64,000 nt of DNA, taken from NCBI RefSeq assembly GCF_021021475.1, contig NZ_JAINWL010000002.1, forward strand, positions 620,001-684,000, read 5' to 3'. The notes beneath the pieces were generated by a model. It saw nothing but the letters and a program-made list of their open reading frames with translations. It did no database searches and was not told the origin of the DNA. Of this stretch, positions 42,972 to 52,218 are shown piece after piece. Source of the stretch: Citromicrobium bathyomarinum (GTDB taxonomy: Bacteria; Pseudomonadota; Alphaproteobacteria; Sphingomonadales; Sphingomonadaceae). The first letter of the stretch is position 1. Every line of letters begins with the position of its first letter. Both the position numbers and the translations under genes were made by a program.

Positions 42972-44119
42972 GGCTGTACCACGGGCGCGGGTGGCGGGCG
43001 GCGGGGCTGGGGCTGGCGCTGCTCGCGAGTGCAATCGTGTCGACCTTCGCCTGGTACACCGGTCGATGGGGGCTGCTGACCGGCGCCGTGCTGGCGGGGA
43101 TCTGGGCCCTCGCGCTCGCGTGGTGGAACGCTGCGCTCGTCCCTTCGCGCCCGCTTGCAGACGGTGGCGAGGCAGAGGACGGAGATGCAGCCGTGCATCG
43201 CCTGTTGCTGGACGCCGCGCCGACCCCGTTGCTGGCGCTCGATCGCGATACGGCCCGCGTGCTCAACCGCGCGGCGCGTGCGATCTTCGGCGCCGACGAC
43301 CGGATCGTTCCGGTCCCGCCCGGGCTGCTCGATCCTTCGGCACCCACCTTTCGCCACGAAGGGCGGCTGTGGCGGATCGACCGGGTGGAGGCGTCTTCGG
43401 GCGTAACGGTTGCCGCGCTGATCGATGTCGAGAGCGAGGAACTGGCTGCCGAGGCGCGCGCCAGTGCGGACCTGATCGAAGTGCTGGGGCACGAACTGCT
43501 CAACGGCCTGTCGCCGATCGTGTCGCTGGCCGAGAGTGCGCAGACCGCAGCGGCGCAGGAGCCGGTGGACACCGCCTTGCTGGCAGAAATTCTCGGCCCG
43601 CTTGCACGCCGCGCCGAAGGCTTGCAGCGCTTCGCGACCGATTATCGTGCGCTCGCCCGGCTGCCCGAGCCGATCCTTGCAGCCTCGTCACTCGATCAGT
43701 TCGCGCGCGATCTGGCGCAGCTTTTCGCGCAGCGGTGGCCTGCCACGACGCTCACGCTGGATATCGGCGCGGTCGAGCAATGGCGGATGGATCGCGATCA
43801 GCTGCACCAGGCGGTCTGGGCGCTGCTCAACAACGCCGCCGAAGCGACCAGCGCGACCAGTGAACCGCGCGTTACCCTCTCCATCGATCATGAGGAGAAC
43901 CGGCTCGCGATTACCGTCACCGACAACGGCGTGGGCGTGGACCCGGAAAGCGCAGCGCTGATCTTCCGGCCTTTCCACACGACCAAGCCGAAGGGGTCGG
44001 GCATCGGGCTGTCGCTAGCCCGCCAGATCGCACGCGGCCACGGTGGATCGCTGGAGCTGACGGGGGCGAACCCTACCGCGTTCAAGATCAGCCTCCCGGC
44101 AGGAAATGCTGTCGATTGA
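42968..44119 (+). CDS. Sensor histidine kinase
   Basis: 383 aa, ATGA overlap with the response regulator. Two N-terminal membrane helices (AGLGLALLASAIVSTFAWY; WGLLTGAVLAGIWALALAWW) flank a very short loop, so the sensor probably reads the membrane and not a periplasmic ligand. A PAS-like segment (about 78-155) leads to the phospho-acceptor H175 (VLGHELLNGLSPI). The ATPase domain follows: N-box ALLNNAAEA, G1 VTDNGVGVD, F-box FRPFHTTK and G2 GSGIGLSLARQI. It pairs with the regulator to control the export operon (inference). Confidence 0.93.
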   Translation: MRLYHGRGWRAAGLGLALLASAIVSTFAWYTGRWGLLTGAVLAGIWALALAWWNAALVPSRPLADGGEAEDGDAAVHRLLLDAAPTPLLALDRDTARVLNRAARAIFGADDRIVPVPPGLLDPSAPTFRHEGRLWRIDRVEASSGVTVAALIDVESEELAAEARASADLIEVLGHELLNGLSPIVSLAESAQTAAAQEPVDTALLAEILGPLARRAEGLQRFATDYRALARLPEPILAASSLDQFARDLAQLFAQRWPATTLTLDIGAVEQWRMDRDQLHQAVWALLNNAAEATSATSEPRVTLSIDHEENRLAITVTDNGVGVDPESAALIFRPFHTTKPKGSGIGLSLARQIARGHGGSLELTGANPTAFKISLPAGNAVD

Positions 44120-44209
44120 TTGACCTGAAGGGGGCTTTCGGTCTCATGATGGCGATGAGTAGTTAGGGCGCTGTCAGCAGCCCATCCACACAAGGCAAAG
44201 AGCCCGCAC

Positions 44210-45292
44210 ATGACGACAACCAGCCAGTTCCTGGTCCAGAAGGACAATATCCGCGAAGGCCGTATCGACATGCGGGAAGTGCCGCCGCTCAGCGATGGAG
44301 AGGTCCTCGCGCGGATCGAGCGCTTCGCGCTGACCGCCAACAACGTCACCTATGGCGTGATGGGAGATCGCATCGGATACTGGAAGTTCTTCCCGGTCGA
44401 AAGCGAGGGGGAGGGCGTTATTCCCGTATGGGGTTTTGCCGAGATCGTTGAATCCGCGCATCCGGAGGTGCCGGTTGGAGAGCGGATCTACGGCTTCTTC
44501 CCCATGGCAAGCCATCTCGTCATGCAACCGGCAAAGGTCAGCGAAGGCCGCTTCGTCGATGGCGCGGAGCATCGCGCGGGTCTGCCGCCGGTGTACAATT
44601 CCTACACCCGTGTCGGCGCAGAGCCCGATTACGACGGCGAACTGGACGATGCGCGCATGGTGCTGTTCCCGCTCTATGCGACATCCTTCTGCATCTACGA
44701 CTTCATGCAGGACCATGACTGGTACGGCGCCAGTCAGGTCGTCGTGCTGAGCGCGTCCTCCAAGACCGCGATCGGATGCGCCTATGCGATCTCCGCCGAT
44801 GCGTCTGCGCCCAGGAGCGTCGGCGTCACCTCGCCCCGGAACGCGGCGTCGGTCGAAAAGCTGGGCCTCTACGACGAGGTCCTGACCTATGACGCGCTGG
44901 ACAATATCGACGCGAGCATTCCGACCGTCGTCATCGACATGTCTGGCGATGGCGGCGTGCTCGGGCGGCTGCATGAGCATTTGGGCGACAACATGAAATA
45001 CACCTCCAACGTTGGTGTCACCCATTACGACGCGAACACCATGCCGCCCGGATTCATTCGGGAGCGCAGCGAGATGTTTTTTGCGCCCGGCCATATCCAG
45101 AAGCGCCACAAGGAGTGGGGCCCGGGCGTGTTCGAAAAGCGCGCGCACGACTTCTGGAAAGACACCGCGCTGAAATCGCGCGACTGGCTGACGATCCACC
45201 GCGAGGAGGGCGATGGTGCCGTGAAGCAGGCGTGGAGTGCGGTCGCTCTGGGCAAGACCCCGGCGGACGAGGCCTGGGTGGTCGGCTTCTAG
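44210..45292 (+). CDS. DUF2855 family protein (MDR-like)
   Basis: 360 aa. The N-terminus FLVQKDNIREGRIDMREVPPLSDGEVLARIERFALTANNVTYGVMGD resembles the start of medium-chain dehydrogenases. The later VVVLSASSKTAIGCAYAI resembles the SSKT dinucleotide segment of DUF2855. No zinc-binding cysteines of alcohol dehydrogenases are present. The reaction is not known. It is a single gene between the sensor kinase and the diguanylate cyclase, with 90-bp and 78-bp flanking gaps. Confidence 0.82.
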   Translation: MTTTSQFLVQKDNIREGRIDMREVPPLSDGEVLARIERFALTANNVTYGVMGDRIGYWKFFPVESEGEGVIPVWGFAEIVESAHPEVPVGERIYGFFPMASHLVMQPAKVSEGRFVDGAEHRAGLPPVYNSYTRVGAEPDYDGELDDARMVLFPLYATSFCIYDFMQDHDWYGASQVVVLSASSKTAIGCAYAISADASAPRSVGVTSPRNAASVEKLGLYDEVLTYDALDNIDASIPTVVIDMSGDGGVLGRLHEHLGDNMKYTSNVGVTHYDANTMPPGFIRERSEMFFAPGHIQKRHKEWGPGVFEKRAHDFWKDTALKSRDWLTIHREEGDGAVKQAWSAVALGKTPADEAWVVGF

Positions 45293-45370
45293 AGCCGCCC
45301 GATCCTCACCCGATCTTAACCATGTTTCCATAGCGCTCCCCAGTCTGATGGACCGGAGCAGCGGATACTT

Positions 45371-47323
45371 GTGAAGCACGAAGGGGATATTTCTCCCGGC
45401 GAGCGGGATGGCTGCGCCGAAGAGGTATTCAGCCGCCCGCGCGTGTCGTTTACGCGCAAGGTGGCCTTGCGGATGATCCTGCTCGCCTTCTGCGCGGCGG
45501 GAATTCTCGCGCTGTTCTCGTTCCATGCCGTCAAGAACGAGGCGGAGAAGACGCTGGTCGCCGAGTGGAAGATGCAGATCGAGCTGCGCGGGCGCTATGA
45601 AAGCGAGCGCTTTCTGCTCGCCGAGACACTGGCGGATCGCATGGCCGAGAGTTTCCTCGCGCTGTATTCCAACCCTGCTGTCGTGCCCTCGGCACGGTTC
45701 TCGGATTACTTCTACGAGCCGGGTGACGGAACCATCCGCCTCCGCCCCGAATATTTCTCGGGGCAGGACGATGCGCGAGCCGCTCCTGGCGGCGTATCGG
45801 GATTCATCGCGCGCGATCGGCCGCCGCTGACGGATGAATTGCAGCGCCGGCTCATCCTCACTTATGAGACCGTGGCCAGGTTCGGGCCGGGCGGATCGGC
45901 GAACTTCGCCAACGTGCATGCCAGCCTGCCCGAAAACGCGCTGATCATGTATTGGCCGCAGGCGCCATGGGGCCTGAATGCCGCGAGCGATCTGAACATG
46001 ACCGAAGGCTCCGTGCTTCAATCCACCCTGCAGGCCTACAACCCCGATCGCCGGCCCGTGTGGACCGGCCTCTATTACGACGCCACCGCATCCAACTGGA
46101 CCATCACGTACCAGAAGCCGGTCGATCGCGCTGGGCGCCATCTTTTCACGCCGAGCCTGGATGTCAGCCTGACCGACCTTATGGGAGAGGTGGCCGACGG
46201 CGGGCCTGGCGGATCCTTCGACCTGATCCTCTCGCGCGACGGAATGCTGGTGGCCTATCCGAAGGGGATGGACGGGTTGCCCGAGGACGCCGGCCAGATC
46301 GATATCGCGGAGGCGGACAATCCCGACCTCAGCGCGATCTATCGCCGCCTGCTGGAAGCCGATCCGGATGGAGCCGCTCAGGCAAAGGTCGTGTTCGACG
46401 AAGACCTGAATGCCTATATCGCCAGCGCACGCATCGACGGGCCGGACTGGTGGCTGGTGACCGTGCACCCTAAGTTGCAAGTCGAGGCACGCGCGTTGCG
46501 CTCTTCCGGGGCGATCCTGATCCTCATCGCCCTGTTGTTCGCGGCGTTCATCCTGGCGGCGGTCATCGTCCTGCGGACCAGCGTGTCTTCCCCGATCCGA
46601 AAGATGACGCGGGCGACCCGCCATCTGGCCGACGGCAACTACGAATCCGTTGCTGGCAGCGACCATGGTCTGCCAGTCGACCGGAACGACGAGATCGGCA
46701 TGCTCGCGCGCAGCTTCCGGCGGATGGCCGACAAGGTCGAGGATGCGCGCGCCGGGCTCGAGCGCACGGTCGCCGAACGAACGCTTGAGCTCGAACTCGC
46801 CAACCGGCAGCTCCTCGACCAGAGCCGCAGGGATGCCCTGACCGGCGCGCTGAACCGGCGGGCGTTCGATCAGGATCTGCGCCAGGCGATGGTGGACGCG
46901 AGAGCAGGGACGTCGATCGCGCTGGCGCTGTTCGACGTCGACTTCTTCAAGCCTTTCAACGATCACTATGGCCATGTCGCTGGCGACAGGGCGCTCGAAC
47001 GGGCGGTGTCCGCGATCGGCGCGGCTTTACCCAGCGCATCGATCTACCGCTATGGCGGGGAGGAGATTGCCGCGATCATTCCGGCTTCCTCCACCAACGG
47101 TTCGCGCAGTGCGGTCGAAGGTGCGGTGGAGGCCGTGGCGCGGATCGGAATCCCGCATGCCAAAAGCGACCTCGGAACGCTGACGGTAAGCGCGGGGGCG
47201 ATGACGATCCCGCATGATGCCGATGACAGCGAGCGGGGGTGCCGGACCATTCTGGAGGCCGTCGACAAGGCGCTCTACGCTGCCAAACATGCCGGGCGGA
47301 ACCGCTCCGAGTGGCTGTCCTAG
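45371..47323 (+). CDS. Membrane diguanylate cyclase (dCache-like sensor, HAMP, GGDEF)
   Basis: 650 aa from the GTG at 45371. A first transmembrane helix (about 31-52) and a second (about 377-401, ILILIALLFAAFILAAVIVL) enclose a large periplasmic sensor of dCache-like size. A HAMP segment (SSPIRKMTRATRHLADGNY) and a short coiled coil (LERTVAERTLELELANRQLLDQ) lead to the GGDEF domain. The active-site loop is GGEEI (562-566) and the metal/substrate residues are in FDVDFFKPFNDHYGH, so the cyclase should be active. No RxxD inhibitory site precedes the loop. It makes cyclic di-GMP in response to an unknown periplasmic signal. Confidence 0.93.
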   Translation: MKHEGDISPGERDGCAEEVFSRPRVSFTRKVALRMILLAFCAAGILALFSFHAVKNEAEKTLVAEWKMQIELRGRYESERFLLAETLADRMAESFLALYSNPAVVPSARFSDYFYEPGDGTIRLRPEYFSGQDDARAAPGGVSGFIARDRPPLTDELQRRLILTYETVARFGPGGSANFANVHASLPENALIMYWPQAPWGLNAASDLNMTEGSVLQSTLQAYNPDRRPVWTGLYYDATASNWTITYQKPVDRAGRHLFTPSLDVSLTDLMGEVADGGPGGSFDLILSRDGMLVAYPKGMDGLPEDAGQIDIAEADNPDLSAIYRRLLEADPDGAAQAKVVFDEDLNAYIASARIDGPDWWLVTVHPKLQVEARALRSSGAILILIALLFAAFILAAVIVLRTSVSSPIRKMTRATRHLADGNYESVAGSDHGLPVDRNDEIGMLARSFRRMADKVEDARAGLERTVAERTLELELANRQLLDQSRRDALTGALNRRAFDQDLRQAMVDARAGTSIALALFDVDFFKPFNDHYGHVAGDRALERAVSAIGAALPSASIYRYGGEEIAAIIPASSTNGSRSAVEGAVEAVARIGIPHAKSDLGTLTVSAGAMTIPHDADDSERGCRTILEAVDKALYAAKHAGRNRSEWLS

Positions 47324-47326
47324 GCT

Positions 47327-48322
47327 CTAGAACACGGCATGCTCGCCGCGCTCGGCCTGCGCCTCTCCGCTGAGCAGCTGCGCGTAATAGTCGAACAGCG
47401 TTTCGGAGCCGGTCGAGGGCGTCGCCTCGGCATCGTAGAGGCCGGTTTCGGGGTTCAACACGAGCATGGACTCGGTCGCGTAGTAGCGTCCGATGCGCGC
47501 AAGTTCGGCCTTGGCTCTTAGCGAAGGGACGACGCGCCCGATGGTGCCGAGCATCAGGACGATAGCATCCAGCAACGCGACGGGCACATGTTTGAAGCGC
47601 GGCGGCTGTCCGAGCATGGCGAACAGCGCCTCCCCCTGCATGCGCGGCGTGATCGCCGGTCCCGGGCCACCGATCGGCAGGATGCGGTTGCGCCGCTCTG
47701 GGTTGTCGATGCAATCCGCGAGGTATGCGGCAAGGTCGCCGTCGCTGATCGGCTTGCACGCGGTCAACGTGCCGTTCCCGAACATCACGAAGGGCTTGCC
47801 CTGCCGCACGCGCTCGACCTGGCCCGACAGTGATTTGAAGAAAGCTGTAGGGCGCACGATGGAATAGTCGATCTCCGATGCGATCAGCGAGTGTTCGAAT
47901 GCCAGCTTGGCTTTCTGGAAAGCCAGTTGGGGCTTCTGCACGCAGATCGCGGACAGCAGGATCATGTGCGGAATGCCCGCCGCCTGTGCCTGCCGCAGAG
48001 CGTCCAGATGGGCGTCGTGGTCGATCCGCCAGGCATCGTCCGGTGCGCCGGTACGCGATGCGAGGCACGAGAGCACAGCATCGAACCTTTCGCCCCGGAA
48101 GCCGTCGCGCGCCAGCGAAGCCGGGTCGGTCACATCGCAGGCGCGAAGCTGGGCCCCGGATAGGTGAGGGGGCGCGGATCGCTCAGATGTGCGTCTCGCC
48201 AGACAGACCACCTCGTGCCCGCGCGCGACCAGTGCGTGCACGGTTGCACGTCCGATCGTGCCGGTCCCGCCAAGGACGAGAATGCGGCGCGGCTGCACAC
48301 GATATGTTCGATCGGCCTGCAT
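47327..48322 (-). CDS. bciA: BciA-like 3,8-divinyl chlorophyllide 8-vinyl reductase
   Basis: 331 aa atypical/extended SDR. The NADP-binding motif GGTGTIGRATVHALVARGHEVVCLAR is near residues 18-43. The blocks QLAFQKAKLAFEHSLIASEIDYSIVRPTAFFKSLSGQVERVRQGKPFVMFGNGTLTACKPISDGDLA, then NRILPIGGPGPAITPRMQGE, then GRYYATESMLVL and ATPSTGSETL are those I associate with BciA. That enzyme reduces the C8 vinyl group in (bacterio)chlorophyll synthesis. No other photosynthesis genes are in the window. A related NmrA-type reductase with another role is possible. It is convergent with the cyclase gene (3-bp gap). Confidence 0.78.
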   Translation of the reverse strand: MQADRTYRVQPRRILVLGGTGTIGRATVHALVARGHEVVCLARRTSERSAPPHLSGAQLRACDVTDPASLARDGFRGERFDAVLSCLASRTGAPDDAWRIDHDAHLDALRQAQAAGIPHMILLSAICVQKPQLAFQKAKLAFEHSLIASEIDYSIVRPTAFFKSLSGQVERVRQGKPFVMFGNGTLTACKPISDGDLAAYLADCIDNPERRNRILPIGGPGPAITPRMQGEALFAMLGQPPRFKHVPVALLDAIVLMLGTIGRVVPSLRAKAELARIGRYYATESMLVLNPETGLYDAEATPSTGSETLFDYYAQLLSGEAQAERGEHAVF

Positions 48323-48364
48323 CGGATCAGGCTAGGCGATACCGCGGCAGGTGGCGAGGAATTG

Positions 48365-48385
48365 CTGACGCAGTCCCTGCGTCAG
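48365..48385. terminator. Hairpin at the end of the ferredoxin-reductase gene
   Basis: CTGACGCAG (48365-48373) and CTGCGTCAG (48377-48385) are perfect 9-bp arms with a 3-base loop, overlapping the stop codon of the minus-strand reductase gene. There is no T-run after it. It may end that transcript or protect its 3' end. Confidence 0.45.
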
Positions 48386-49614
48386 GACGTCGCGAGTTCC
48401 TTCAGCGGGGTACCGGGATCGGCGACCGCCTTGGGGTCCGGCGAAACGCTCTGCTCGACCAGCTTCCGGCCTTGGACGAAATCCTTCATCGCATTGACGC
48501 AGTCGAGCGCGATCACCTGTCCATCGCGCAGGTAGACGACCGAGAAGGAGCGGGCGGCAGGGTCTCCGCGCAGCACCGTCGCGTCGTAGCCTGTCGAGAG
48601 ACCGGCGGTCTGAAGCTTCAGGTCATACTGGTTGGACCAGAACCACGGGAACGCGGCATAATCCTGCGGGTCGCCGCAGATCGCCTTCGCCGCGGCGGTG
48701 GCCATGTCGTTGGCGTTCTGCACGGACTCGATCCGCAACACCGCATCTTGCGCCCAGCGGCTGCGATGGGCGGCGCAGTCGCCGATTGCGAACACGTTCT
48801 CCAGCGAGGTGCGGCACGACCCGTCGACATCGACGCCGTTCGAACACACCGCGCCTGCCTTCGCCAGTGGTTCGACCGAAGGCACGATCCCGATCCCGAC
48901 GATGACCAGATCGGCGTCAATCGCGCTGCCATCGTGCAGGCGCACGCGTGCGACCCTGCCATCCTCGCCCTCAAGACAGTCGACCATCGTCTCGAGCCGC
49001 AGATCGACCCCGTGGGCGCGATGCTCGGCCTGATAGAAGGCACTGAGTTCCTCGCCCGCCACCCGAGCAAGAACGCGCGGCTGCGCTTCGAGCAGCGTGA
49101 CTTCGCAATCGAGCTTGCGCAGCACCGCTGCCGCTTCCAGCCCGATATAGCCGCCACCGACCACCACCGCCTTCTTCGCGCCGTCGCCCAGTTCCTGCAT
49201 CAGGGTATCGACATCGCTGCGCGTGCGCACCGCGTGAACGCCCTTCAGGTCCGCGCCCGAGCATGTCAGCGCGCGCGGCGCGCCGCCGGCGGCCCAGATG
49301 AGCTTGCCGTAGCCGACGCTCTCGCCGGTCCCCAGCGTCAGCTCGTGCTTCGCAGGGTCGATCGCGACGACCTCGGTGCCAAGGCGCAGCTCGATGTTTT
49401 TGTCGCTCCAGAACTGTTCCGGACGGATCAGGATACGCTCGAACGGCTTGTCGCCGGAGAGATATTCCTTGGACAGGGGGGGGCGCTCGTAAGGCAATTC
49501 GCTGTCCCGACTGACCATCAGGACCGATCCTTCGAACCCGTTCTGCCGCAGCGCGATAGCTGCCTGCGCTCCGCCATGGCCCGAGCCCACGATGATGACG
49601 TCTCTGGTTTCCAT
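48382..49614 (-). CDS. Ferredoxin/putidaredoxin reductase-type FAD oxidoreductase
   Basis: 410 aa. The first Rossmann motif is at the N-terminus ([20 protein letters not shown]). [13 protein letters not shown] is the hallmark of this reductase group. The NADH-binding motif [18 protein letters not shown] and the FAD segment [10 protein letters not shown] follow. The C-terminal reductase domain starts [18 protein letters not shown]. These enzymes pass electrons from NAD(P)H to a [2Fe-2S] ferredoxin for P450 or Rieske oxygenases. No ferredoxin is encoded in the window, but this protein is a good candidate to serve the oxygenases at 0.5-20 kb. Confidence 0.93.
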   Translation of the reverse strand: METRDVIIVGSGHGGAQAAIALRQNGFEGSVLMVSRDSELPYERPPLSKEYLSGDKPFERILIRPEQFWSDKNIELRLGTEVVAIDPAKHELTLGTGESVGYGKLIWAAGGAPRALTCSGADLKGVHAVRTRSDVDTLMQELGDGAKKAVVVGGGYIGLEAAAVLRKLDCEVTLLEAQPRVLARVAGEELSAFYQAEHRAHGVDLRLETMVDCLEGEDGRVARVRLHDGSAIDADLVIVGIGIVPSVEPLAKAGAVCSNGVDVDGSCRTSLENVFAIGDCAAHRSRWAQDAVLRIESVQNANDMATAAAKAICGDPQDYAAFPWFWSNQYDLKLQTAGLSTGYDATVLRGDPAARSFSVVYLRDGQVIALDCVNAMKDFVQGRKLVEQSVSPDPKAVADPGTPLKELATS

Positions 49615-49663
49615 TGCAGACTGCCGTGGCGCTCCGTTTCAATTGAGGTGCAAGGTCGTGACA

Positions 49664-49835
49664 GGCGGTTATATGGACGACCGCCGGAATTTTCGCCTCA
49701 CCAAACAACCTGGTTGGCGAAGCAGACCGCACTGACCGCGCCCGATTCCACCGGTCAAATGCACTGCGGCTGTTTCAGGGCACGCGCCCCGCGTATATGC
49801 GGCGCGCTTGGGCTTTCGCACCGGGGGGCCGAAAG
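49664..49835 (+). promoter_or_regulatory. Hairpin-rich leader before the Nramp-related transporter
   Basis: The 236-bp divergent gap holds several perfect inverted repeats in a row. They are GGCGGT/ACCGCC (49664-49669 with 49680-49685), TTCGCC/GGCGAA (49692-49697 with 49716-49721), a GCGC-CCGC hairpin (49784-49807, one mismatch) and CTTTCG/CGAAAG (49813-49818 with 49830-49835). The last ends right at the GAGGGAGAG ribosome site. This is compatible with a structured 5' leader. I could not match it to a named riboswitch. Confidence 0.4.
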
Positions 49836-49850
49836 AGGGAGAGCGCAATC

Positions 49851-51146
49851 ATGAGCGACCAGGGCGAAATGGCGCAGCACCATCATGCGAGCGATCCGGA
49901 AGGACCGGATGCCGGGCATGCTCCGCCGACGCGCGGCCGGATGTGGCGCCATCTCGGCCCCGGAATCGTGGTCGCGGCGACCGGGGTGGGGGCCGGCGAT
50001 CTGGTCGCCACGCTGATTGCCGGGTCGCGCTTCGGCTATGCCTTGCTGTGGGCCGCGGTGCTCGGTTGCATCGTCAAGATCGCGCTGTCCGAAGGCTCCG
50101 CCCGCTATCACCTCGCCACAGGCTCGACCATCCTTGCGGGCTGGCGATCGCTGGGCCGATGGACCAGCTGGTATTTCGGCGTCTACGTGATCATCTGGGG
50201 TTTCATCTACGGCGCCACCGCGATGAGCGCGACCGCCCTGCCGCTGACCGCGCTGTTTCCGGGCCTGTCGCTGCGCGCCTGGGCGATCATCGCGGGCCTG
50301 TTCGGCTTCGTATTCGTGTGGTTCAACAAGTACGAGACCTTCGAGACGGTGATGAAGCTGCTCGTGGGCACGATGTTCGTCATCATGGTGGGGCTGGCGA
50401 TCCTCGTCGCGCCAAGCCTGCCGGACCTTGCCCGCGGCATGACCTTCACGCTGCCCGAAGGCTCGCTGTTCTACACGCTCGGCCTGATCGGCGGGGTCGG
50501 CGGGACGATCACCACCGCCGCCTATGGCTACTGGACGCAGGCCAAGGGATGGCGCGGCACGCCGTGGCTGCCGATGATGCGGGTGGACAATTCCACCGCG
50601 TACATCGTGACGGGTATTTTCGTCATTGCCATGCTGATCGTGGGTGCCGAACTGCTCCATTCCGCCGGTATCGCGCTGCAGGACAGCGACCAGGGGCTGC
50701 TGGGCCTATCGGGCGTGCTGGAGGAGCGGTTCGGCGCGACGATTGCGACCCTGTTCCTGATCGGCTTCGCTGCGACCTCGGTCTCATCCCTGCTCGGTGT
50801 GTGGCAGGGGATGAGCCTGTTTTTCTCCGACTGGTGGTATCAGATGAAGGGCCGCGAAGAGGGCGGGCACGAGGGCAGCAACGCCTATCGTTTCTACCTC
50901 GCCTGGCTGACCTTTCCGCCGATGCTCCTGCTGTTCGCGGACCGCCCCTTCCTGCTCGTAATCATCTACGGCGCGTTCGGGGCGCTCTTCATGCCGTTCC
51001 TCGCCATCACGCTGCTGATGCTGAACAATTCCGAACGCCTGCCGGCAGAGGCCCGCAACGGTGTGGTTTCAAACATCACGCTGGCGGGATCGGCGATCCT
51101 GTTTATCGTGCTGGCGGTCCAGCAGGTCGCGAGGCTTGTCGGATAG
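49851..51146 (+). CDS. Nramp-related divalent metal transporter
   Basis: 431 aa from the ATG at 49851 after GGGAGAG. The His-rich N-terminus (MAQHHHASD) is followed by 11 or so membrane helices. In canonical Nramp the first helix has DPGN and the sixth has a metal-binding methionine motif. Here TM1 reads ATGVGAGD (residues 43-50) and the TM6 region reads GGVGGTITTAAYGYW. The standard manganese/iron site is therefore altered. Nramp-related proteins with changed sites include magnesium transporters; the ion carried here is uncertain. It is divergent from the ferredoxin reductase gene with a structured-looking leader. Confidence 0.86.
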   Translation: MSDQGEMAQHHHASDPEGPDAGHAPPTRGRMWRHLGPGIVVAATGVGAGDLVATLIAGSRFGYALLWAAVLGCIVKIALSEGSARYHLATGSTILAGWRSLGRWTSWYFGVYVIIWGFIYGATAMSATALPLTALFPGLSLRAWAIIAGLFGFVFVWFNKYETFETVMKLLVGTMFVIMVGLAILVAPSLPDLARGMTFTLPEGSLFYTLGLIGGVGGTITTAAYGYWTQAKGWRGTPWLPMMRVDNSTAYIVTGIFVIAMLIVGAELLHSAGIALQDSDQGLLGLSGVLEERFGATIATLFLIGFAATSVSSLLGVWQGMSLFFSDWWYQMKGREEGGHEGSNAYRFYLAWLTFPPMLLLFADRPFLLVIIYGAFGALFMPFLAITLLMLNNSERLPAEARNGVVSNITLAGSAILFIVLAVQQVARLVG

Positions 51147-51255
51147 GTGGCGGATATCCGGAGTGGAGCAGCTTTGCGCGGTGGCAGAAGGCGGAATTAA
51201 CATCGAAAATCAGGCGTGTCGATACAACGCCAGCTAACCGGCTCCGGAAGCCTCT

Positions 51256-52218
51256 CTACGCACCGTCGGGATCCGCCACTCTGGACGCGAAGTGGTCCAG
51301 CCAGGCCGCGACCATCGCCGAATAGGGCCGTGCCGGATCGGCCATCGCTCTCATCTCGACCAGCAAGCGGTCGGCAAATCCGGAGACGGCCCGTTCCGCC
51401 CGACGAACCGTCTCATCGGGCGGCGCACCCGCGAGGTCCTGCGCCAGCGCCTTCAGGTCGATCATCAAGGCGCCGAGAAACTCGAGCCGTCGAAGAACTT
51501 CGGTGCGGGCCTGGACCAGGCCGATACGGTTGAGCCCGTAGACGTGGATCGAAGTCGCGCCTTTGAGGCTGAGGGAGTGGTCTCCGGCGAAGTCCGGGTC
51601 GCCCCCCACCAGCTTGCGCGCGACCACGAAGGAGACAGGGTTGGCGGGGTCGAACAGGTATTCCAGATGCTCCCCCGGATCTTCCTCGCACGGGTTCAGC
51701 AGCAGCGGCTTTTCGGCAGACAGGGGATCATCGGCCCGGGTCGCGCGAACCCCGCCTGCAGCGAGCGGGAAGCTGTCTTTCTTGCCGGTGCCGACCGTCG
51801 ATGATCTGGAGAAACCGAGCGTGTTTTCGTGCAGCCGGACCTGGCTGACATCTCCCCTTGGCGTGATCTGATAGCGCTTGCGATTGCAGTCGATGCAGCT
51901 CGGCAGGAGATTGTCCCATGCCATCGCGATCCACCAGTAACCTGGATGCGCGGCGTCGCCCTCCACCGCACCCTTTGGCCGGTAATGCTCGACGTCCATC
52001 GACTGGGCGCTCGCATAGAAAGTTTCGCAGTAGGCGCACTTTCCGCGAAACAGCCGTTCCAGCTCGTTTTTTACTTCCTTGTGCTTGTAGATCGCAAACG
52101 GGAAGGCCTTTGCGGACGCCCTCGGCGGCCCGAAGTATCGCACGGCCTTCTTCCGTTCCTCGGCACCCTTGGTAGTGAGAATTTCGGGCACATCGGCGGG
52201 TCGCGGCACCGGCCTCAT
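51256..52218 (-). CDS. HNH nuclease-family protein (PtuB / TIGR02646-like)
   Basis: 320 aa. The HNH core has zinc cysteines C61/C64 (KCAYCE) and C108/C111 (CIDC), a catalytic-type histidine H78 in DVEHYRP, and N112. Between them is HPGYWWIAMAWDNLLPSC, the conserved W/N block of this family. The C-terminal half starts EKPLLLNPCEEDPGEHLEYLF and is helical. Members of this family are the nuclease partners (PtuB) of ABC-type ATPases in Septu and in retron-associated defence. Its start overlaps the ATPase stop by ATGA, so the two are co-translated. It is the likely nuclease effector of the operon. Confidence 0.85.
   Translation of the reverse strand: MRPVPRPADVPEILTTKGAEERKKAVRYFGPPRASAKAFPFAIYKHKEVKNELERLFRGKCAYCETFYASAQSMDVEHYRPKGAVEGDAAHPGYWWIAMAWDNLLPSCIDCNRKRYQITPRGDVSQVRLHENTLGFSRSSTVGTGKKDSFPLAAGGVRATRADDPLSAEKPLLLNPCEEDPGEHLEYLFDPANPVSFVVARKLVGGDPDFAGDHSLSLKGATSIHVYGLNRIGLVQARTEVLRRLEFLGALMIDLKALAQDLAGAPPDETVRRAERAVSGFADRLLVEMRAMADPARPYSAMVAAWLDHFASRVADPDGA

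Noticed and set aside
44166-44183. Hairpin-like GC sequence between the kinase and DUF2855 genes as a terminator
   Set aside because: The repeat leaves only a one-base loop unless pairs are opened, and there is no T-run.
44174-46975. Very long minus-strand open frame (about 930 codons) opposite the DUF2855 and diguanylate cyclase genes
   Set aside because: It lies antisense to two well-supported genes, has no domain resemblance and is His/Arg/Gly-rich, as expected from a GC-rich antisense frame.
49706-49716. CAACC-T-GGTTG dyad upstream of the Nramp-related gene as a manganese-regulator box
   Set aside because: Too short and without a second copy; it also overlaps the larger hairpin, so a box cannot be claimed.
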